This document shows positions 41,487 through 52,244 of a stretch of 64,000 nucleotides of DNA, one piece after another. The position numbers were made by a program, and so were the translations under genes. Origin of the DNA: Candidatus Endomicrobium neocapritermitis (GTDB lineage Bacteria > Elusimicrobiota > Endomicrobiia > Endomicrobiales > Endomicrobiaceae). Under the pieces are notes generated by a model that was not told the origin of the DNA, made no database searches, and worked only from the letters and a program-made list of their open reading frames with translations. The stretch is taken from positions 42,704 to 106,703 of the forward strand of contig WRJZ01000050.1 in the NCBI GenBank assembly GCA_009778325.1. Direction: 5' to 3'. Every line of letters begins with the position of its first letter. Position 1 is the first letter of the stretch.

Positions 41487-42015
41487 CAACTGATTTTATA
41501 AAGCTTTCCGCAGTTTTATTGTTTTTATCCGAATAAGGATATATCGACATAATCTGCCAAAAAGCGGTTTTATCTTTAATAAGCAAACTTTTAATGCCGA
41601 ACTTTTTGCCGTCTTTCTCGAAAACGCCTTCAAGCAGCAGCCCTTCAAGCGAACCTGCCGCGTTCTCTTTTACTTCGTATACAAGATTATTATCTTTAAG
41701 TCTCAAAACTATCGAGTCTATGCCTGCTTGAAGTTTTACTTCATTTTTATATTCGCAGTAATGCACCATATAATCCGCTTTTTTATACGAAGAGGAGAAG
41801 TAATAAGCTGTTTTCAGTCTGTCTTTCAGTATATCTTTTGTTTTTTGCTCGAGGGCTTCCTGCCTTTCCAACGGAGGGGCTGTGACTGTAATTTTAGCCG
41901 ATTCTATATATTGTTCTATCGGCGCGTTTACATTCTCCTGCTTCTTTGCAAATATATTAACCGCTATAAATACTGCGATTATGGACGCAAAGAGTATCCA
42001 AAAGGATTTTCTCAT
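41461..42015 (-). CDS. membrane-anchored protein of unknown function, paralogue of the next upstream gene
   Basis: A 184-residue protein with one N-terminal membrane helix (about residues 4-23). A soluble region of about 160 residues follows, with landmarks IEQYIESAKITVTAPPLE, KKADYMVHYCEYKN, GVFEKDGKKFGIKSLLIKDKTAFWQIMSIYPYSD and SFIKSVEV. The same landmarks, in the same order, appear in the preceding gene, so the pair arose by tandem duplication. The landmark GKKFGxxxLLIKxxxxFWxxxSIYPYS would fit a small beta-sheet sensor or stability domain. Stop and start of the pair overlap by one base. The C-terminal codons lie in a repeat. Confidence 0.7.
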   Translation of the reverse strand: MRKSFWILFASIIAVFIAVNIFAKKQENVNAPIEQYIESAKITVTAPPLERQEALEQKTKDILKDRLKTAYYFSSSYKKADYMVHYCEYKNEVKLQAGIDSIVLRLKDNNLVYEVKENAAGSLEGLLLEGVFEKDGKKFGIKSLLIKDKTAFWQIMSIYPYSDKNNKTAESFIKSVEVTSNTQK

Positions 42016-42590
42016 TACTTTTTCTCCGCTTTACGGCTTATAACTTCGTCGATTACTACTGAGTTTATGTAATTTTGCGCAAGTTCTTTGTTTTCCTCGG
42101 AATAAGGATAAACAGAAATTACCTTCCAAAAATTCAAATCTCTTTTTATAAGCAAAACTTCCGCGCCGAATTTCTTTCCGTTTATATCAAAAGTGCCGGA
42201 AATCCTGGCCTTTTCATCGCCGTTTTCTTCACTTTCGGTAATTTCATATTTGAAAGATTTATCGGCAAACAAACCGATTATATTTTGCACGGCATCGTTA
42301 ATAGTTATTTCATTTTTATAGAGCATGTATATGACCGAATATTCGGTTTTTTTGTAAAATACTCCGTAAACGGCGGCGTATTCGATTAAATCTTTGTAAT
42401 TTTCTTTAATCTGGCTTTCATTAACCGTCTTTTTTTCAAGCTGCGGCGCCGTAACGGTTATGCCTGCTTCTTCAATATATTGTTTTACAGGCTCATTTTT
42501 TGCCGATTTAAACTGCATTCTGGCATTGGCAAACATGATTGCTCCTAAAATAACGGCAACAAATATCCAAATAAGATAACGTGTGTTCAT
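42015..42590 (-). CDS. membrane-anchored protein of unknown function, paralogue of the downstream gene
   Basis: A 191-residue protein with one N-terminal membrane helix (about residues 6-24). The matching landmarks are VKQYIEEAGITVTAPQLE, KKTEYSVIYMLYKNEI, GTFDINGKKFGAEVLLIKRDLNFWKVISVYPYSE and NYINSVVI. It is transcribed first of the pair, and its stop overlaps the downstream start by one base (TAATG arrangement). Both proteins should face the periplasm. No known family is recognised. Its promoter is probably the AT-rich palindrome at 42.63 kb. Confidence 0.7.
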   Translation of the reverse strand: MNTRYLIWIFVAVILGAIMFANARMQFKSAKNEPVKQYIEEAGITVTAPQLEKKTVNESQIKENYKDLIEYAAVYGVFYKKTEYSVIYMLYKNEITINDAVQNIIGLFADKSFKYEITESEENGDEKARISGTFDINGKKFGAEVLLIKRDLNFWKVISVYPYSEENKELAQNYINSVVIDEVISRKAEKK

Positions 42591-42628
42591 AAATAAATTT
42601 AACCTCTCTCCGTTAAAATTGAAAAAAT

Positions 42629-42638
42629 ATTATATAAT
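42629..42638. promoter_or_regulatory. overlapping divergent -10 boxes
   Basis: The palindrome ATTATATAAT holds TATAAT on both strands (42633-42638 on plus, 42629-42634 on minus), between divergent genes. Transcription to the right leads to the ABC-F gene through a repeat element, to the left to the paralogous pair. The -35 boxes are poor on both sides. Confidence 0.4.
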
Positions 42639-42680
42639 ATACAACAAAATTAAAAGTAAAGCTAATTTGCAGCCGAAGCT

Positions 42681-42770
42681 GAGAGGCAGAGATGCGGGGG
42701 GATGCAGGGTTAAAGGCAAAGCGTTCATGCGTCGTTACCCTGCATCCCTGCCTCTCCGCATCCCCGCATC
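42681..42770. repeat. heptad-armed inverted repeat, GATGCAG type
   Basis: GAGAGGCAGAGATGCGGGG (left) and CCTGCCTCTCCGCATCCCC (right) with ACCCTGCATC form the arms; the loop holds AAAGGCAAAGCG. It is in the 5' untranslated region of the ABC-F gene, its right edge 13 bases before the ATG. Confidence 0.8.
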
Positions 42771-42783
42771 TTTATAGGATTTT

Positions 42784-44625
42784 ATGATAAAAATTACGGA
42801 TTTAAACAAATCATTCGGAAGCAGAGTATTATTTGATAATCTCAATTTAAATATTAATGAAAAAGAACGCGTCGGGCTTGTCGGCAGAAACGGACACGGC
42901 AAAACAACTCTTTTTAAAATACTTTTGGGCGAAATGGAATACGATTCCGGCTCAATAGGCATACCGAAAAATTATAAAATCGGATATTTGCAGCAGCACA
43001 TAAACTTCATAAAAAGCACGGCGGTTGAAGAAGCCTGCCTTGCGCTTGTCGAAAATGAAAAAGATTCAAAGTGGAAAGCTGAAAAAATACTTTCCGGGCT
43101 TGGGTTTTCGCAGGAGGATATGTTAAAAAATCCTCTTGAATTTTCAGGCGGTTACAAAATACGCATAAATCTTGCAAAAGTGCTTTTGTCGGACGCCGAC
43201 ATGCTTATGCTTGATGAGCCGAACAACTATCTTGATATCGTCGCAATAAGGTGGCTCTCGGGTTTTCTGCGCGCGTGGAAAGGCGAACTTATGCTTATAA
43301 CGCATGACAGGAGCTTTATGGACAGCGTTATAACGCATTGTGCGGCTATTCACCGCGCCAAAGCCAGAAAAGTAGAGGGTACAACCCAAAAACTTTATGA
43401 ACAGATAGAAAAAGAGGAAGAAATATACGAAAAGACAAGGCTTAACGCTGAAAAGAAAAGAAAGCAAACCGAACTTTTTATAAGACGGTTTCGGGCTAAA
43501 GCAAGACTTGCCGGAATGGTGCAGTCGCGCATTAAATGTCTTGAAAAACAGGATACAATGGACGAGCTGACTGAAATAGAAAGTCTTGATTTTTCATTTT
43601 CCGGAGTTCCGTTTCACGCTGCCAAAATGCTTGGCGTGCATAATCTCGGCTTTGGTTATAATCCCGAAAATAAATTGATGGAGAAGCTTAGCTTCGACGT
43701 GCTTAAAAAAGACAGAATTTGCGTTATAGGCAAAAACGGCAAAGGCAAATCCACTCTTTTAAAACTTCTGTCGGAACGGCTTGCTCCCGTTGAAGGAAGC
43801 ATAAAAAAACATCCGGATTTGAAAACATCTTATTTTGTACAGTCCGACTCGGCAAATTTAATTCCTCAAAGAACAGTATTTGAAGAAATTATGAGTTCCG
43901 ATAATGAATGTCTCCCTCAAAAAGCAAGAAATATATCCGGCGCAATGATGTTTAGCGGAGATGACGCGACAAAAAAAATAGAAGTTTTAAGCGGCGGTGA
44001 AAAAAGCCGCGTTCTGCTTGGCAAAATTCTTGTTAAACCGTGCCATTTGCTGCTTTTGGACGAACCGACAAACCATTTAGACATGGAGTCATGCGAAAGT
44101 CTTATTGACGCCATTGAAGAATTTGAGGGCTCTGTTATAATGGTTACTCATAATGAAGAGCTTCTTCACAATGTTGCCGAAAAGCTGATAGTTTTTGACA
44201 GAGGAAAAGCAGCCGTGTTTGAAGGAACGTATCAGGACTTTTTGGACAGCCGCGGATGGGAAGACGAAGGCGATAATTTAAAATCAAAAGGCGGCAAAAA
44301 AAATAAAGTATTCAACAGGGAAGAAATTAAAAAGCAGAGAGCGCAGCTTATTCAGGAAAAATCTAAAATTTTGAAGCCTCTTGAAGAAAAAATGACAAAA
44401 CTCGAAAAAGAAATTACCCTGAAGGAAAAAGAGCTTGCCGAAAATACCGAAAAATTAATTCAGGCTTCTATGCAGCAGGATATAGAATTTTTAGCCGAAG
44501 GCCCGAAGATTGATAAGAATTTAAAATCCGAACTGAATATCTTATATAATGATTTCACGTCGGTTACTGAAGAGTTCGAAAAACAAAGCGAACATTTTAA
44601 TATTAAAATTATGGAAATAAATTAG
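42784..44625 (+). CDS. ABC-F family ATPase (Uup/EttA type)
   Basis: The 613-residue soluble protein has two ABC domains. The first has Walker [20 protein letters not shown], signature [16 protein letters not shown] and Walker [15 protein letters not shown]. The second has [30 protein letters not shown] and [15 protein letters not shown]. An arm and linker helix lie between them (about 190-260, highly charged), and a C-terminal coiled coil (about 520-613) resembles Uup. ABC-F proteins act on the ribosome, relieving stalled translation, and some protect against antibiotics; no membrane segments are present. The first ABC signature FSGGY is a slight variant. Confidence 0.94.
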   Translation: MIKITDLNKSFGSRVLFDNLNLNINEKERVGLVGRNGHGKTTLFKILLGEMEYDSGSIGIPKNYKIGYLQQHINFIKSTAVEEACLALVENEKDSKWKAEKILSGLGFSQEDMLKNPLEFSGGYKIRINLAKVLLSDADMLMLDEPNNYLDIVAIRWLSGFLRAWKGELMLITHDRSFMDSVITHCAAIHRAKARKVEGTTQKLYEQIEKEEEIYEKTRLNAEKKRKQTELFIRRFRAKARLAGMVQSRIKCLEKQDTMDELTEIESLDFSFSGVPFHAAKMLGVHNLGFGYNPENKLMEKLSFDVLKKDRICVIGKNGKGKSTLLKLLSERLAPVEGSIKKHPDLKTSYFVQSDSANLIPQRTVFEEIMSSDNECLPQKARNISGAMMFSGDDATKKIEVLSGGEKSRVLLGKILVKPCHLLLLDEPTNHLDMESCESLIDAIEEFEGSVIMVTHNEELLHNVAEKLIVFDRGKAAVFEGTYQDFLDSRGWEDEGDNLKSKGGKKNKVFNREEIKKQRAQLIQEKSKILKPLEEKMTKLEKEITLKEKELAENTEKLIQASMQQDIEFLAEGPKIDKNLKSELNILYNDFTSVTEEFEKQSEHFNIKIMEIN

Positions 44626-44720
44626 AAGCTCAGCAGCTCAGAAGCTCGGGAGTTCAGCAAAGACAAAGGCTTTGTTGTTGCCGTTACCGAGCTGCCGAGC
44701 TGCTGAACTTCCGAGCTTCC
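44623..44720. repeat. heptad-armed inverted repeat, AGAAGCTCGG type
   Basis: TAGAAGCTCAGCAGCTCAGA and its complement ending GAGCTTCC form arms of 7- or 8-base units, with GCAAAGACAAAGGCTTTG and TTGCCGTTA in the loop. The left end overlaps the stop of the ABC-F gene (TAG). Confidence 0.85.
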
Positions 44721-44757
44721 AATTGAATTTTCACTAGATTTTTTATAAAATTCAATT
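44721..44757 (+). promoter_or_regulatory. nusB promoter embedded in an 11-bp inverted repeat
   Basis: TTGAAT (44723-44728) and TAAAAT (44746-44751), 17 bases apart, form a sigma-70 type promoter. The same stretch is an inverted repeat, AATTGAATTTT (44721-44731) and AAAATTCAATT (44747-44757), so a regulator could bind across the promoter. nusB starts about 28 bases downstream of the right arm. Confidence 0.55.
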
Positions 44758-44784
44758 CAGTTCTATCTTAACAACGGGGATTAT

Positions 44785-45195
44785 ATGAGTACGAGAAGGC
44801 AGGCGAGAGAATGTTCTTTACAAATGCTTTACACAATTGATAATTGCAATATGCCGGTTGAAGCGGTTTACGAATGTTTTGATGAGCATTACCCTCAAGG
44901 CGAACCGTACAAGGTTTTTGCCGTTAAAATATTTAAAGGCGTTTGCGATAAAAAGGCTGAAATCGATGCTCTTATAGCTCAATATGCGAAAAACTGGGAA
45001 CTTGAAAGAATGGCAGCCGTTGACCGTAATATTATCCGCCTTGCGGCATATGAAATTATCGATATGCCCGAAACCCCGATAAACGTAATAATAGACGAAG
45101 CCGTTGAAATATCAAAAAAATATTCCACAAAAGACTCCAGTAAATTCGTAAACGGCATTTTAGATAAACTAAAAGCCGCCAGAAAAGATAATTGA
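44785..45195 (+). CDS. nusB: transcription antitermination factor NusB
   Basis: A 136-residue all-helical protein with the family pattern: STRRQAREC..LQMLY at the N-terminus, then WELERMAAVDRNIIRLAAYEI, PINVIIDEAVEISKKYSTKDSSKFVNGILDKL. NusB binds boxA RNA with S10 (NusE) and prevents premature termination in rRNA operons. Length is normal. It has its own promoter; ligA follows 79 bases downstream across a short repeat. Confidence 0.95.
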   Translation: MSTRRQARECSLQMLYTIDNCNMPVEAVYECFDEHYPQGEPYKVFAVKIFKGVCDKKAEIDALIAQYAKNWELERMAAVDRNIIRLAAYEIIDMPETPINVIIDEAVEISKKYSTKDSSKFVNGILDKLKAARKDN

Positions 45196-45222
45196 CAAAA
45201 GCAAGTTTTAACTCATCTCTTT

Positions 45223-47305
<2,083 letters not shown>

Positions 47306-47382
47306 CAAGAACATTTATGTAAAACAATATCTCTGTGACAAAGGATAGATGTAAAGGCAAATAATGCAGGAGGAATCAAATA

Positions 47383-47760
47383 ATGATCATTGCAGAAAGC
47401 GGTCAGGAGAAATATTTGACGCAATTGTCGAACGGAGCAGTTAATATCACGGCTGATACGACAGGGAATAATGGCGGCAGCGGAGAGTATTTCAGACCGC
47501 ACGATTTACTGTGCGCCGGCCTCGCCTCATGCCTAAATATTTCGATTAGAATGGTGCTGGAAAAAATGAACTTAAAATATGATAAAGTGATCGCAAAGGT
47601 AGATGTAAACCGAACGAAAGAAGACAGTACTATATTTTTATACCATGTCGAGATTATTGGCGATATAAATGCCTATACCAAAGAAGACGTAATCTCCAAA
47701 GCGATGAATTGTCCTGTCAGAAAAACGCTGTCAAAAAATATCAGTTTTCAACCTATGTGA
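47383..47760 (+). CDS. OsmC-family protein (Ohr/OsmC-like peroxide reductase)
   Basis: A 125-residue OsmC-fold protein. The two redox-active cysteines are in GLASCLNISIRMVLEKMNL and in AMNCPVRKTLSKNISF, as in the family, and RPHDLLCAGLASCLN matches the first conserved helix. Members reduce organic hydroperoxides or persulfides. The usual extended N-terminal strand is short. GGAGG is placed eight bases upstream. The TGA stop is followed, in the same frame, by a fragment of a different protein. Confidence 0.88.
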   Translation: MIIAESGQEKYLTQLSNGAVNITADTTGNNGGSGEYFRPHDLLCAGLASCLNISIRMVLEKMNLKYDKVIAKVDVNRTKEDSTIFLYHVEIIGDINAYTKEDVISKAMNCPVRKTLSKNISFQPM

Positions 47761-47883
47761 CAAGAAAAAGCAATTAAAAAAGCTGAAAAAGAATTTGAAG
47801 AATACCGCAAACAGAAAATGATTGAATATGCAAGAGATTTTGACCGCATTGTTAGAGAAATTAAAAATAATGGACACAATTAA
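47761..47883 (+). pseudogene. C-terminal remnant resembling a RhuM-type protein
   Basis: A 40-codon open stretch (QEKAIKKAEKEFEEYRKQK..., ending NNGHN) follows the OsmC stop without a start or ribosome-binding site. AEKEFEEYRKQK and ARDFDRIV resemble the C-terminal part of the intact RhuM protein in the window (AETEFEKYRIIQDKLFESDFDEAV). It is probably the decayed end of a second RhuM-like gene, or the downstream part of a lost accessory insertion. The next gene's ATG overlaps its flank. Confidence 0.4.
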
Positions 47884-48594
47884 ATGAACAATGGAATTGA
47901 AATTATTTACCAAGATGACAACATAGCAGCAGTCAACAAACCTGCAGGAATGATTGTTATTCCCGACCAGCATACTTATGAAAATAAAACGCTTGTCGGG
48001 ATATTAAAAAAGCAATTAAATCAAAAAATTTGGGTTGTGCACAGAATAGATCGCGACACTACGGGCGTTTTGGTTTTTGCTAAAAACGCCGAGGCTCACA
48101 GAAATTTAAGCATACAGTTTGAAAGTTCGCAGGTTAAAAAGAAATATCTTGCGCTGCTTTCAGGCGTTTTGGAAGATGATGAAGGAACAATAGACAAGCA
48201 TATTCTTATTTCCGGAAGGGACGTAACTATTGACGATACGGGAAAAAAATCATTAACTGATTTTAAAGTATTGGAAAGATTCAAGGGTTATACTTTTGTT
48301 CAGGCTGAGCCGCAGACAGGAAGGCGTCATCAGATAAGAATACATTTTTGGAGCATAGGCCACCCTTTGGCAATTGACGGCGAATACGGTGTTTCAGACC
48401 CGCTGCTGCTTTCATCATTTAAAAGAAAATATAAAGAAAAAGGCATTGAAAAACCTTTAATAGACAGGCTGACTCTTCACGCCGCCGAACTTACTTTAAC
48501 GCTGCCCGGTACAAACGAATTAAAAACTTTTGAAGCGCCCCTGCCGAAAGACTTTGAAATCACGCTTAAACAATTAAGAAAGTACGGAAAATAA
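47884..48594 (+). CDS. RluA-family pseudouridine synthase
   Basis: A 236-residue protein whose catalytic motif HRIDRDTTGVLVFAKN contains the pseudouridine synthase Asp. DDNIAAVNKPAGM at the start and QAEPQTGRRHQIRIHF near the middle are family landmarks, as is LHAAELTLTLP near the end. It isomerises specific uridines in rRNA or tRNA. There is no S4 domain in front, and the size points to an RluA/RluC/RluD or TruC relative; the exact site cannot be assigned. Confidence 0.92.
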   Translation: MNNGIEIIYQDDNIAAVNKPAGMIVIPDQHTYENKTLVGILKKQLNQKIWVVHRIDRDTTGVLVFAKNAEAHRNLSIQFESSQVKKKYLALLSGVLEDDEGTIDKHILISGRDVTIDDTGKKSLTDFKVLERFKGYTFVQAEPQTGRRHQIRIHFWSIGHPLAIDGEYGVSDPLLLSSFKRKYKEKGIEKPLIDRLTLHAAELTLTLPGTNELKTFEAPLPKDFEITLKQLRKYGK

Positions 48595-48627
48595 TAATAA
48601 AATGTCTATGTTGTACAAGGATCGAAG

Positions 48628-49212
48628 ATGAAAATCATCGGATTTATCGCAAGCCCGCGTAAAGAAGGCAATACTGCCTGGGTAGTAAATAAAATACTCG
48701 AAGGCGCGAAAGAACATGGATCTGAAACACAAGTCCGGCATTCATGCAAACTTGATATCAAACCGTGCCAAGGCTGTCTTTGCTGCCATAGCGGCGATCA
48801 TGACCATGAATGTATTATAAACGACGATATGCAGAAACTTTATGACGAAATTGAGCATGCCGACGCCATTGTTCTTGGCTCGCCGGTTTACATGGGACAG
48901 ATGAGCGCTCAGGCGAAGATATTCACCGACAGGCTGTTTGCGCAAATCTCTCCGCGTTTCTCTCCATATTTCAAAGAAAATGCCGCGAAAAAGAAGCTGC
49001 TTCTTGCGTTTACTCAGGGCAACCCTGATGCTGGCATGTTTCAAGCGTATTTTGATTATACGAAAAAAATGTTTCAGCTGCTGGAATTTGACGTTAAAGA
49101 GGTAGTTGTCGTTACCGGTATGAGAAATGGACCTGCGCATGAAAGAAAAGATCTTCACGCTGCCATGAAAGATATCGGTTCATCGCTGGCTGCGGAATTA
49201 TTACCACAATAA
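48628..49212 (+). CDS. flavodoxin-fold NADPH-dependent FMN reductase / iron-sulfur flavoprotein-like
   Basis: A 194-residue protein with the flavin phosphate loop SPRKEGNTAWVVNKIL, the cysteine cluster KPCQGCLCCHSGDHDHECIINDDM and the GSPVYMGQMSAQAKIFTDRL flavin loop. These fit the NADPH-dependent FMN reductase/iron-sulfur flavoprotein group found widely in anaerobes. The compact Cys motif may bind a 4Fe-4S cluster. A role in electron transfer or oxygen detoxification is inferred. GGATCGAAG precedes the ATG. Confidence 0.87.
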   Translation: MKIIGFIASPRKEGNTAWVVNKILEGAKEHGSETQVRHSCKLDIKPCQGCLCCHSGDHDHECIINDDMQKLYDEIEHADAIVLGSPVYMGQMSAQAKIFTDRLFAQISPRFSPYFKENAAKKKLLLAFTQGNPDAGMFQAYFDYTKKMFQLLEFDVKEVVVVTGMRNGPAHERKDLHAAMKDIGSSLAAELLPQ

Positions 49213-49267
49213 GAATATATTGAAATCGCGAATATACATGGATTTTAGCAATTGGTAATTCTATAAA

Positions 49268-52201
49268 TTAAAACAAATCCAGTTGTTTTGATTGTTCTTT
49301 TGCTTTAATGGCTTTTTCAAGTTTGCTGAATTTTAGCAGGTCATCTTCTATTTTTTCCAAAAAAGGCGACGGGGCTAACTTCTTATAAGTTCCAAACCAT
49401 TTTCTTTTGACAGAACGGGTCAGGAATAACCTTTGTTCCGCCCTTGTCATGCCTACATACAACAGACGCTTTTCTTCTTCTGTTTCAACATCTGTTTTGG
49501 CGCGGTAAAAAGGGATAATGTCTTGTTCAAGCCCTGTTATAAAAACGCATTTGAACTCCAATCCTTTTGAAGAATGAAGCGTCAATAATGAAATTCTGTC
49601 AGCTCTTTTATCAAGTGTGTCTATTTCAGACAGCATAGACACTTCATGGATAAATTCATTTTTTGTTTTATAGGATTGCGCTAGCCACGCAAAGTACTGC
49701 AAAATATTTTCGTCTATTTTATCGGCAAACTCTTTATTAAGTTTGCTCAGTTGCTCAATAACCGGCTCATCGTCCGTTAACCGGCTTAACAGCTTTATAA
49801 TAGGTTTTTTATTGCACAGCAAATCATCGGATAACTTTACATAAGGCATACCCGACCTTTTAAGAGCTTCAATAATAGGAGGAAGCTGCGAAGATGTGCG
49901 GTATAAAATTGCAAAATCAGAAAATGAAAGATTAGTCTCTTCTCCGGCAGACCTGTTTGTATCAATTGAAAAGAAGCTGTGCCCGCCAATCATGTTTTCA
50001 ATAGTGCTTACGACAAATTCGGCTTCCGATTTATCTGTCGGAGCTGTGTGGATTGTAATTTTTTCATGAGGCGTATCATATATTGAAGCTATGCTGTATG
50101 AATTAACTATTTGGTTTGAAGCATTTACAATAGTCCCGGTGGAACGATAGTTATTCTTTAAGTTAATTATATCGGCATTGGGATAATCTTTGGTAAAATT
50201 ATTGAAAAATTTAGAATCGCCGCCGCGGAATCCGTAAATTGCCTGATTAGGATCGCCTATTACGCATAGGTTAGCGTCTGAAGGCGCCAATAGTCTGATT
50301 AACTCATACTGATTCGCGTCAATGTCCTGATATTCGTCCACGGAAATATATTTAAATCTGTCTTGATATGATTTGGCAATATCAGGATTATCATTAAGAA
50401 GTTTTAGCGTAAGAATTATCAAATCGTCAAAGCTGAGCGTATTATCGGATTTTGATAAACTTTTTTCTTCCTTGCTTGCTACTTTAAAATCAGCATTTAA
50501 TCCTGCTTTATCGTAATTTTCCTTTAAGATTGAAAAGCATAAGGAATGAAAAGTATGGACATTAACATCCTGGCAATTTTTAGGAAGCAGTCTGTTAAGT
50601 CTGCCGAACATTTCATTGGCTGCTCTGCGCGTAAAAGTTATGGCAAGGAAGTTTTCAGGGGGAATATTGTTTTCTGAAATCATATAAGCTATGCGTTTTG
50701 TCAGTACGGTAGTTTTTCCGGAGCCCGGTCCCGCGATTATTAAAAGCTGCTTTTTATCGTTTTTTACTACCCTTAACTGATGTTCGTCAAGTCCGGATAA
50801 TATTCCCTGCTCGACAAACGCAGTCTTTTCCCTTGCAGCTTGCGGGAGAGGACGAGATGAAGTCTCGGGTGAGGGGTTACTGTTTAGCGGTTTGACGGAT
50901 TTTTCTTCTTTTTCCATCGGTTTTGTACAAACTGCCATATCAAACATCATATTAGTATTTTCAAGCTCTTCCGGCTCAAATAATTTTATTATGCCGTATT
51001 CGCCGTCAAAACCCGCATGTCTTATAACTTTACCTTTTCTTAAGCGGTATATTGCTTCGCCTAGCAACGAAGAATGTTTTTTTGATATTTCGTCTATAGG
51101 GACTTCTCTTAAAATAGATAATTCCGGGCCTAGTTTCTGTATTAGGCTTTCATAAGCATTATTGACTGAATTACTTGAGCAACCAACCTGCATAATTTCA
51201 GAAAGAATTTCCTGTAAAGGCACAAGGCTAAATGTTTTTCCTGCTGTTTTTGGAATTATCAAATTCGTGCCTTTGCGGTCAGCTAATTCATTAACTCTGT
51301 TAAGCACTCCTATAGTCAGAGGTTTGTTACATACGGGACAAATTCCTTTAAGTTTTACGGTTTCTTCCGGGCTTAAACAAACATTGCATTTCCTGTGCCC
51401 GTCTTCATGGTATTTTCCTTCTTCGGGGAAGAATTCTACTGTGCCGACATATCCGCTGCCGGTTTGCAATGCTTTCATGACAGAAAAATAGTCAGGCTCA
51501 GTATCAAAAACAGTTGCTTCACGCGCAAGCTTTGAAGGGGAATGAGCGTCGGAATTGGATATCAGCCTGTATTTATCAAGGCTTGAAACCCGCCAATTCA
51601 TTTCCGGATCTGAGGACAATCCCGTTTCTACGGCAAATATATGGTCCGCAAGGTCTGCGTAACAATCGCTTACCGAATCAAAACCCGACTTTGAGCCTAA
51701 TACGGAAAACCACGGAGTCCAAATATGCGCGGGAACTATATACGAACCTTCTCCCGATTCAAGAGTAATTTCAAGGAGATTCCTCGAATCCAGCCCAAGT
51801 ATAGGGCGGCCGTCCGAAGCTATATTTCCTACTGCGGAAAGTTTTTGTCTTAACTTTTCAGCGCTTTTGAAATCGGGAACAAATACAACATGATGGACTT
51901 TTCTTGTTTTTTCGCCTTTTTTATATATGGTTGAAATTTCAACAGACAATACAAATCTTACGATATAGTTATCTTTTAAAATTTGTTTTTCAATATCGTC
52001 TCTCAGCTTGAAAACTCCGGGGCCTGTGGGAACAAGCTTTTCTTTTATTTCGGCAAACCACGCATGATGGGTAAAATCGCCCGTTGATATAAGAGTTAAC
52101 CCTTTCTTTTGAGCCCACACGGCAAGCTCTTCCAAATTACAGCTTTTGCTTGTCGCCCGCGAATACTTTGAATGTATATGCAAATCAGCGTAGAAAAACA
52201 T
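49268..52201 (-). CDS. fusion of EndoQ-like PHP endonuclease and UvrD-type helicase, with C-terminal beta-clamp motif
   Basis: The 977-residue protein starts with a PHP domain (DLHIHSKYSRATSKSCN, TGDFTHHAW, SNSDAHSPSKLAREAT) and a four-cysteine zinc site (HRKCNVCLSPEE, CPVCNKPLTIGVLNRVNELADR) matching the EndoQ/TIGR00375 family, to about residue 420. A linker, partly encoded by an inserted repeat (SNPSPETSSRPLPQAAR), leads to a UvrD/PcrA helicase (Walker A AGPGSGKTTVLTKRIAYM, DEYQDIDANQYELI, TLHSSKGLEFKCVFITG, LYVGMTRAEQRLF). The last residues QLDLF are the canonical beta-clamp binding motif. EndoQ proteins cut 5' of deaminated bases in DNA, and archaeal ones are stimulated by PCNA. A combined nicking, unwinding and clamp-tethered repair protein is inferred. 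Confidence 0.93.
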   Translation of the reverse strand: MFFYADLHIHSKYSRATSKSCNLEELAVWAQKKGLTLISTGDFTHHAWFAEIKEKLVPTGPGVFKLRDDIEKQILKDNYIVRFVLSVEISTIYKKGEKTRKVHHVVFVPDFKSAEKLRQKLSAVGNIASDGRPILGLDSRNLLEITLESGEGSYIVPAHIWTPWFSVLGSKSGFDSVSDCYADLADHIFAVETGLSSDPEMNWRVSSLDKYRLISNSDAHSPSKLAREATVFDTEPDYFSVMKALQTGSGYVGTVEFFPEEGKYHEDGHRKCNVCLSPEETVKLKGICPVCNKPLTIGVLNRVNELADRKGTNLIIPKTAGKTFSLVPLQEILSEIMQVGCSSNSVNNAYESLIQKLGPELSILREVPIDEISKKHSSLLGEAIYRLRKGKVIRHAGFDGEYGIIKLFEPEELENTNMMFDMAVCTKPMEKEEKSVKPLNSNPSPETSSRPLPQAAREKTAFVEQGILSGLDEHQLRVVKNDKKQLLIIAGPGSGKTTVLTKRIAYMISENNIPPENFLAITFTRRAANEMFGRLNRLLPKNCQDVNVHTFHSLCFSILKENYDKAGLNADFKVASKEEKSLSKSDNTLSFDDLIILTLKLLNDNPDIAKSYQDRFKYISVDEYQDIDANQYELIRLLAPSDANLCVIGDPNQAIYGFRGGDSKFFNNFTKDYPNADIINLKNNYRSTGTIVNASNQIVNSYSIASIYDTPHEKITIHTAPTDKSEAEFVVSTIENMIGGHSFFSIDTNRSAGEETNLSFSDFAILYRTSSQLPPIIEALKRSGMPYVKLSDDLLCNKKPIIKLLSRLTDDEPVIEQLSKLNKEFADKIDENILQYFAWLAQSYKTKNEFIHEVSMLSEIDTLDKRADRISLLTLHSSKGLEFKCVFITGLEQDIIPFYRAKTDVETEEEKRLLYVGMTRAEQRLFLTRSVKRKWFGTYKKLAPSPFLEKIEDDLLKFSKLEKAIKAKEQSKQLDLF
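50837..50879 (-). repeat. GC-rich hairpin repeat inserted in frame in the EndoQ/UvrD linker
   Basis: CTTGCGGGAGAGG and GGTGAGGGGTT flank a small hairpin CGAGA-TGAAG-TCTCG. The same outer sequences, with a different hairpin (CCCG-AAGGA-CGGG on the equivalent strand), form the right half of the repeat before hisD. It encodes about 14 residues of Pro/Ser-rich linker (SNPSPETSSRPLPQA). Confidence 0.85.
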
Positions 52202-52244
52202 TGAGGCCTCTCATTTTTTAAGTTTAAAAATTATAGCAAATTTA

